From assembly GCA_903858085.1 (NCBI GenBank), contig CAIOHJ010000398.1, positions 1-11,585 of the forward strand: 11,585 nucleotides of DNA, in the 5' to 3' direction. The stretch comes from an uncultured Chloroflexota bacterium. Its GTDB lineage: Bacteria > Chloroflexota > Anaerolineae > Caldilineales > Caldilineaceae. The notes under the pieces are model-generated. The model did no database searches, had not been told where the DNA came from, and saw only the letters and a program-made list of their open reading frames with translations. Each line of letters begins with the position of its first letter. Within the stretch, counting starts at the first letter, position 1. Below are positions 6,952-11,585 of this stretch, piece by piece. Both the position numbers and the translations under genes were made by a program.

Positions 6952-8178
6952 ATGATTGGGGAAGAGCTACTCTACGACCTGCGCAGCTTCTTGTTTCACC
7001 TGTACGATCCTGCCTATCCGCCAGGAGACCCGGTGCGAACGCTTACTGGCTGCCCGGCCGAAGGGGACGCCGCGTGCAGCCGTGCTGCTGTTCTGGACGC
7101 GATCGAGAGTTTGCGCCCGCCGCCCGACGTGCCGGTCAGCTCGCGCCTGAGCCGTCTCTACCAGCTGCTTCTGCATCGTTTTGTGCAGAGCCGGACGCAG
7201 GAAGAGACCAGCGGGCTGCTCGGGCTGACACCCCGCCATCTGCGCCGCGAGGAGCGCGAGGCGATCGTGCTGCTGGCCCACCGGCTGCTCGAGCTCTCTG
7301 CCAAACCTGACCCTGTCAGGCTGCCCACCCCCCTCTCTCCCCACAACACCCGCGCGGTGCCTTCCGATTGGAGCTCGCAGCTGCAGCAGGAATTGACGCT
7401 GCTGCACAAAAGCGAAAAAGGAGAGGGCTGTGACGTCGCCGAAGTGGTGTACAAGACAGCTGACCTCTGCCGTCCTTTAGGCAGGCTGCGCAGGATCGAC
7501 CTGGTGGTTGCGCCTCTGGAAGCAGGGTTGCGCACCTTGCTCTCTCCCGCCGTGCTTCGTCAGGCCCTGGTGATGATGTTAGAGGCTCTGCTGGCGTGTT
7601 CTGCAGAAGGTCGAATTGACATTCGGGGTGAGCGCACCGGCAATTTCATCACGCTGCGGCTGATCAGATCGCCACAAAACCCAGAGATCTGGCCCAATTG
7701 GGAGAAGGTTGGCACGCTTTTGTCGCTGCAGGGGACAGCCTGTCAGATCTTCACCGACCCACAGCAGATGACCATTGGTCTGGAGCTTTTGCCCGTGCGC
7801 GAGACAACGGTGCTGGTGATCGACGACAACCCAGATATCGTCTATCTCTATGGGCGGTATGTCGCTGGCACCTGCTACCGCCTGCTCCGTGCCGAGGAAG
7901 ATGCCCCGCTGTTTTCATGGATCGAGCTGCATGCGCCGGACATCATCGTTTTGGACATCATGATGCCCCAGGTAGATGGCTGGGAGTTGTTGACAGAACT
8001 GCACGAACACCCGGCAACGCGTTCGATTCCGGTCATTGTCTGTTCTGTGATCAAAGGTGAGCTGCTGGCCCATTCACTGGGGGCTGCCTTGTACCGCACC
8101 AAGCCGATCACCCAGGAGCAGTTCTTGTCCGCTCTCGATCTGGCGGCTGCGCGGCTCCACCCCCAACAGGAGCGCTGA
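6952..8178 (+). CDS. Response regulator with HTH-like segment, degenerate HATPase-like domain and C-terminal receiver
   Basis: 408 residues, no signal peptide or membrane segment, so cytoplasmic. The receiver is at about 286-400 and has every key residue: acidic pair Asp291-Asp292, phospho-acceptor Asp335 in VLDIMMP, Ser365 and Lys384 in TKPIT. Residues about 66-115 resemble a sigma-region-4-like HTH: a RLYQLLLHRFVQ helix, a TQEETSGLLGLTPRHLRREE turn and recognition helix, then a long helix. Residues about 165-282 look like a decayed histidine-kinase ATPase domain: LRQALVMMLEALLACSAEG parallels the N-box helix of the neighbouring kinase but lacks the essential Asn, and LLSLQGTACQIF then MTIGLELLPV parallels its end, without G boxes. 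DNA binding and phosphorylation are predicted; the target is unknown. It starts at ATG 6952 with only a weak ribosome-binding site, and its 3' end overlaps the convergent kinase gene by 105 bp. Confidence 0.85.
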   Translation: MIGEELLYDLRSFLFHLYDPAYPPGDPVRTLTGCPAEGDAACSRAAVLDAIESLRPPPDVPVSSRLSRLYQLLLHRFVQSRTQEETSGLLGLTPRHLRREEREAIVLLAHRLLELSAKPDPVRLPTPLSPHNTRAVPSDWSSQLQQELTLLHKSEKGEGCDVAEVVYKTADLCRPLGRLRRIDLVVAPLEAGLRTLLSPAVLRQALVMMLEALLACSAEGRIDIRGERTGNFITLRLIRSPQNPEIWPNWEKVGTLLSLQGTACQIFTDPQQMTIGLELLPVRETTVLVIDDNPDIVYLYGRYVAGTCYRLLRAEEDAPLFSWIELHAPDIIVLDIMMPQVDGWELLTELHEHPATRSIPVIVCSVIKGELLAHSLGAALYRTKPITQEQFLSALDLAAARLHPQQER

Positions 8179-10311
8179 GTGCTGCAAGGAGAGCTGGAGC
8201 AATTTGCCCAGCGGCACACCGTCTCCCATGGTCATCAGGATGCTTTGTGCAGCCGGCGGGGGTTGTAGCGCATCCTGGCCAGTGATCAGGATCACCGGGA
8301 TCGGCGCCAGAACTGGGTCCTGGGCCTTCTGCGCTAACACCTCCCACCCCCCCAATGTGGGCATCATGATGTCCAACAGCAGCAGGTCAGGGGGCTGAAA
8401 GCGCAGCTCCTCCAGCGCGTCTGCACCGTTTTGGGCGATGGCAATGTCAACCTCGCTGTCTGCTTCCAGCATGCGGGCCAGCAGCCAGCGCATATCAGGG
8501 TCATCTTCGGCGATCAGGATCCGGCGTGGCGTCCGCTCCATCCGCTGCATCGCCCCAAGCAAGCCGCTGCGTGTAATGGGTTTTTCCAGATAGGCGAGCA
8601 CACCGTAGTCCTGGGCGCGCTGTCTAAAATCGCGCGGCACGCTGCAGGCAGTGATCGGCATGTCTGCAATCAGCGCACGTGTCTGCTCCACGGTCTGCCA
8701 GAGACTCCCTGGATTCTCGACGTTGACCACGATCGCATGTGCCGGTGCCTGCTGCAATTCAGCGGTCAATCCGGGCAGATCCTCGACGTAGACCACCTCG
8801 ACCCCTTTCTCGAAGCCTGATAAGCCCCGCCGGAGCGTCCCCGACCGATCGAGCACCACCACGCGAGGGGTCAGCGCCCGGCTGCTTTGCACAGGCTGGC
8901 TGGCATGTTGACGCCAGAGCCACTCTGCATCGATCCAGCGGACAGCACTTTCGCTCGGCTCCTCGATCGGCGAGATCGGTACCGTAAAGCGGAAGGTGGT
9001 GCCCACGCCGACCTCTGTTTCAAGCGACATACGGCCATGGTGCAGCTCAATAAACTGCTTGCTGATGCTCAACCCCAACCCTGTTCCCCCTTTGTCTTGC
9101 CACGGGTTGTCGGAAGCCTGACAAAAAGGTTCGAAAATGCGTTCCCGTTCCGCAGGTGGAATGCCAGGGCCGGTATCTTGGACGCTGACTTGAACCTTCT
9201 GCTCGCACTGTCTGGCTTCGACGGTGATGCGCCCCGTGTGGGTGAAGCGGACGGCGTTGCCGATCAGATTCAAGAGCACCTGGCGGATACGCACACGGTC
9301 GCAATAGACGGGCGGTATGGCTGGTGAGAGGTTGACAACCAGCTCCAGCTGTTTTTTCTGCACCAACGGCGTCACCAGCGCGACGGCGGATTCGACCAGC
9401 AACCGGAGGTCCACCCATTCTCGCTGCAAGGTCAGGTATCCTGCTTCGGCACGGCTGAGGTCCAGTACATCGTTGACCAGATCGGAGAGATAGGCGCAAT
9501 TGCGGCGGATGACCTTGAGGTCGTTGACCAGTGTGGAGATGGGCTGCCGGGTCCCGGCTGAACTGTCCTCCATCAGCAGGCTTGTGAGACCAGTGATGAT
9601 GTTCAGCGGTGTTCGGAATTCATGGCTCACTTTGGCGACAAACATGGCCTTGCTCTGTTGGGCCTCTTCTGCCATGGCTCGAAACGCAGCCAGCCGTTTG
9701 TTGGTCAATTCAAGCTGCCGATTGGCATGTTCCAGCTCTTGCAGCGCCTGCAGAGAGACTTTTCTTTGGTTGCGGATTTCATCCAGCGTCTGCTCGACAG
9801 TTTGGTAGCGCTCCCAGACCCAATCCAGAATCCGGTAGATGGGCAGATAGGCTGCGCGCAAGAGGCCTGCGGCAGCCCAGCTGCTGAGAATCCCCTGGAC
9901 GGCTGTCGTTGGGATGGTGCCGAATGGATGTGGCAGTGCCAGGAGCAGGGTGCCGACAGTGTGGATGCCTGCAACGACAAAAGCGCATCGAACGCTGACG
10001 AGGACTGCCGCCAGAGCAGTTGGCAAGAAGAGCGCCCAGAGCAGCGGGGTGTTGTGGAGCCAGATCTGTGCCAGGAAGATTGCCCCGCTGAGTCCAAAGA
10101 TCGCCACGTACGCGGCGGCGATGGTGTCTTTTGTGATCAGGGAAAGAGAGAGTGCCCCGGCCAAAAGCAGCAACAAGGCCAGCAGGTACAGGGGGACTGC
10201 CTGTGGGCCGAAAAGAAAGAAGAGACCTCCGGCCACGATCAGACAACCTGCTGTGAGGCGCGGCGTGGGGCGAGCATCGAATCGAAAACCTGCTGCTGCT
10301 GGAGGTTTCAT
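8074..10311 (-). CDS. Membrane-bound hybrid histidine kinase with tandem receiver domains
   Basis: 745 residues. Six hydrophobic helices (about 20-152) form a compact membrane sensor without a large external domain, followed by a coiled coil (about 168-222). The HisKA segment has His230 in KVSHEFRTPLN. The HATPase has Asn352 in LLNLIGNAVRF, Asp379 in VQDTGPGIP, then RIFEPF and GGTGLGLSI, so the kinase core looks active. A receiver-like domain (about 483-590) has Asn530 where the phospho-acceptor Asp should be, although Ser557 and Lys577 remain. The last receiver (about 596-715) has Asp603, Asp604, Asp647 in LLDIMMP and Thr677 but seems to lack the conserved Lys. The final 30 or so residues are unrelated tail encoded inside the convergent regulator gene. 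I chose ATG at 10311 because it precedes the first helix; a GTG about 100 bp upstream in frame is an alternative. The signal sensed is unknown. Confidence 0.9.
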   Translation of the reverse strand: MKPPAAAGFRFDARPTPRLTAGCLIVAGGLFFLFGPQAVPLYLLALLLLLAGALSLSLITKDTIAAAYVAIFGLSGAIFLAQIWLHNTPLLWALFLPTALAAVLVSVRCAFVVAGIHTVGTLLLALPHPFGTIPTTAVQGILSSWAAAGLLRAAYLPIYRILDWVWERYQTVEQTLDEIRNQRKVSLQALQELEHANRQLELTNKRLAAFRAMAEEAQQSKAMFVAKVSHEFRTPLNIITGLTSLLMEDSSAGTRQPISTLVNDLKVIRRNCAYLSDLVNDVLDLSRAEAGYLTLQREWVDLRLLVESAVALVTPLVQKKQLELVVNLSPAIPPVYCDRVRIRQVLLNLIGNAVRFTHTGRITVEARQCEQKVQVSVQDTGPGIPPAERERIFEPFCQASDNPWQDKGGTGLGLSISKQFIELHHGRMSLETEVGVGTTFRFTVPISPIEEPSESAVRWIDAEWLWRQHASQPVQSSRALTPRVVVLDRSGTLRRGLSGFEKGVEVVYVEDLPGLTAELQQAPAHAIVVNVENPGSLWQTVEQTRALIADMPITACSVPRDFRQRAQDYGVLAYLEKPITRSGLLGAMQRMERTPRRILIAEDDPDMRWLLARMLEADSEVDIAIAQNGADALEELRFQPPDLLLLDIMMPTLGGWEVLAQKAQDPVLAPIPVILITGQDALQPPPAAQSILMTMGDGVPLGKLLQLSLQHSALLLGVEPRSRQIESGQELLLGDRLGAVQGSPQ

Positions 10312-10430
10312 GGGGGGCTCTTCAAGCGCTCTCGCGCCTGGAATCGATGCTGCAAGACCATCTTTGGGGCTCTCTGGCTTTTCAGGATGGGCTGCGCTCT
10401 CCTTGTGCGGCACACCGGTCTGCCGTTCAT
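10308..10430 (-). CDS. Possible 40-residue basic peptide bridging protease and kinase genes
   Basis: A 40-codon frame starts at ATG 10430, whose last bases overlap the TGA of the tricorn-type gene (ATGA). It ends with a TGA that overlaps the ATG of the kinase gene (ATGA again). The predicted product is strongly basic (rich in Arg and Lys), has no membrane segment and no recognisable motif. There is no ribosome-binding site before it, and none of note before the kinase start, so its role could be to carry ribosomes from one gene to the next. It may also be chance in a 115-bp gap. Confidence 0.25.
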   Translation of the reverse strand: MNGRPVCRTRRAQPILKSQRAPKMVLQHRFQARERLKSPP

Positions 10431-11585
10431 TCGGGGCGGGGCGGCGGTTTCCGGCCGGGCAGCCGTGGCAGCGCCCGGCTGGGGCGGGTGCTGCGGTCGG
10501 GACGGAGCACAGGCTGGGTGGCCAGCAGCTGCAGCGCCTCCGCCACCGCCCGCTCCAGCTGGGTGTCCCGCCCGTGCAGGTATTCCTGCGGCGTGATGTC
10601 GACGTCGATGTCCGGCTCGGTGCCGTAGTTTTCGACCATCCAGCCGACATCCTCGAACCAGGTGCTGTATTCGGGCTGGGTCGTGATTGTGCCGTCGACC
10701 AACGGGTGGCTGGGCTGGATGCCGATGACGCCCCCCCACGTGCGTTTGCCGACCAGGGGGCCCAGCTGGAGCAGCTTGAAGGCATGGCAGAAGATATCGC
10801 CGTCGCTGCCGGCCAGTTCGTTGGTCAAGGCGACCACGGGCCCCCCTACCGAGTCTGCCGGGTAGGGGGCCAGCCTGCTCCAGCGTGTGGCGTCGTAGCC
10901 GATCCGCCGTCGGGCCAGTTTTTCCAGCAGCAGCTGGCTGACGTTGCCGCCGTCGTTGTAGCGGACATCCACGATCAGCCCGTCGCGCATCACCTCCGAC
11001 AAAAAGCCCCGATGAAATTCTGCGTAGCCGCGCGACCCCATGTCCGGAATGTGCACATAGCCGATCCGCCCTTCGGTCGCAGCATGGACCCGCTGCCGGT
11101 TTTTTTCCACCCAGGCCCGGTAGCGCGCGCCGTCGTCGCTCTGGATCGCCTTGACGACGACCGAGCGCAATTCGGCGGCGGGCTGCGCCCCCCCCTCCGC
11201 TGCAGGGCCCGCCGCTGGCAAGGCTGGCGCCGATTCGCGGCTGGCCTTGGGAACCAGGCGCTGGGCCAGCGTCAGCAGGATCTCCTGCTCCGCCTGGTTG
11301 ACCAGCAGCTGGGCCGGTCCCAGCGACGCCGACAGCTGCTGGCCGTTGACAGCCAGCAGCAGATCACCCGGCTGGATATCGATGCCCGGCACCGCCAGCG
11401 GCGAGGTCGCCTGGGGGTCCCAGGCATCTCCTTCCACAATGTTCTCGATGCGATAGCCGCCTGCCGACTCATCCCAGACAAAATCGGCGCCCAACACCCC
11501 TTGGCTGTAGTAGGGGGCTGGGCGGTAGTCCCCGCCCAGTTCGTAGGCGTGGCTGGTGCCCAGTTCTCCTTGCATCTCCCAGACC
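10427..11585 (-). CDS. Tricorn-type serine protease, C-terminal catalytic part (5' end outside window)
   Basis: The frame is open to the right edge, so the start and the expected N-terminal beta-propellers lie outside. The last 386 or so residues are visible. Counting from the Met at 11575, GELGTSHAYE holds the Ser8-His9 pair equivalent to tricorn Ser745-His746. A PDZ-like domain follows at about 25-105, then an Ala/Pro/Gly-rich linker (about 112-136). The S41-type core has GRIGYVHIPDMG, VDVRYNDGGN, the nucleophile Ser257 in NELAGSDGD (tricorn Ser965) and Glu320 in ENYGTEPDIDV (tricorn Glu1023). The full tetrad is present, so an active peptidase is expected. Tricorn proteases degrade peptides released by larger proteases. 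The C-terminal tail of about 30 residues is Arg/Pro-rich. The internal Met at 11575 is not taken as the start because homologous sequence (VWEMQGELG) continues upstream. Confidence 0.92.
   Translation of the reverse strand, partial: VWEMQGELGTSHAYELGGDYRPAPYYSQGVLGADFVWDESAGGYRIENIVEGDAWDPQATSPLAVPGIDIQPGDLLLAVNGQQLSASLGPAQLLVNQAEQEILLTLAQRLVPKASRESAPALPAAGPAAEGGAQPAAELRSVVVKAIQSDDGARYRAWVEKNRQRVHAATEGRIGYVHIPDMGSRGYAEFHRGFLSEVMRDGLIVDVRYNDGGNVSQLLLEKLARRRIGYDATRWSRLAPYPADSVGGPVVALTNELAGSDGDIFCHAFKLLQLGPLVGKRTWGGVIGIQPSHPLVDGTITTQPEYSTWFEDVGWMVENYGTEPDIDVDITPQEYLHGRDTQLERAVAEALQLLATQPVLRPDRSTRPSRALPRLPGRKPPPRPE
11188..11195. repeat. C8 homopolymer in the tricorn linker
   Basis: Eight consecutive C on the plus strand (G8 in the coding strand) encode the Glu-Gly-Gly-Ala part of the Ala/Pro/Gly-rich linker. 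Such tracts can slip during replication or sequencing; a one-base slip would truncate the protease before its nucleophile. The frame is intact here. Confidence 0.6.

Noticed and set aside
10731..10737. C7 run inside the tricorn-type gene, and a similar C7 run near 8347 in the kinase gene, as possible phase-variation tracts
   Set aside because: Runs of seven occur readily in GC-rich coding DNA, both frames are intact and the tracts encode conserved domain sequence.
10312..10785. Upstream extension of the kinase to an ATG at 10785
   Set aside because: It would overlap the 3' end of the tricorn-type gene by about 360 bp and adds a Ser/Arg-rich sequence that looks like a frame shadow; the first membrane helix follows ATG 10311 directly.

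Overview
The window is a protein-dense, GC-rich bacterial chromosome segment. It carries an arabinoside-utilisation operon, a DUF418 membrane protein, a large hybrid histidine kinase, a multidomain response regulator and the 3' part of a tricorn-type protease gene. The combination of a CUT1 sugar transporter whose lipoprotein has a twin-arginine leader, a tricorn protease and an HTH-plus-receiver regulator would fit a filamentous Chloroflexota (Anaerolineae or Caldilineae-like). That placement is an inference from gene content, not a measured assignment. I saw no rRNA, tRNA, CRISPR array, insertion sequence or phage gene.

Layout, left to right. Positions 1-310 hold no gene I can support. 311-1582 (-) encodes a YeiB/DUF418 polytopic membrane protein with its own likely extended -10 promoter. 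1583-1954 is a non-coding spacer holding that promoter and GC-rich stem-loops downstream of the next operon. 6646 to 1955 (-) is a four-gene operon: Tat-type lipoprotein solute-binding protein, two ABC permeases, and a GH51 alpha-L-arabinofuranosidase. This is the order of araN-araP-araQ-abfA in Bacillus subtilis. No ATPase gene is present, so a shared MsmX-type ATPase encoded elsewhere is expected. A strong 16-bp-stem hairpin separates the binding-protein gene from the first permease.

6647-6951 is a divergent regulatory region with a perfect 10-bp inverted repeat, a 9-bp direct repeat and a probable promoter for the rightward gene. 6952-8178 (+) encodes a response regulator with an HTH-like segment, a degenerate histidine-kinase ATPase-like fold and a canonical receiver. 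10311 to 8074 (-) encodes a six-TM hybrid histidine kinase whose 3' end overlaps the regulator gene tail-to-tail by 105 bp. Upstream of it, running off the right edge, is the catalytic half of a tricorn-type serine protease (10427-11585, -). A 40-codon reading frame bridges the protease and kinase genes with ATGA overlaps at both ends.

The likely biology is as follows. Arabino-oligosaccharides are bound outside the cell, imported, and cleaved inside by the GH51 enzyme. The kinase and the regulator are candidates for one signalling module, and the regulator gene shares a control region with the sugar operon, so it may regulate it. The link between signalling and the arabinoside operon is inference from gene order. 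The most unusual material is the kinase/regulator pair: two degenerate signalling domains (an ATPase-like one in the regulator, a receiver with Asn in place of Asp in the kinase) and overlapping 3' coding ends.
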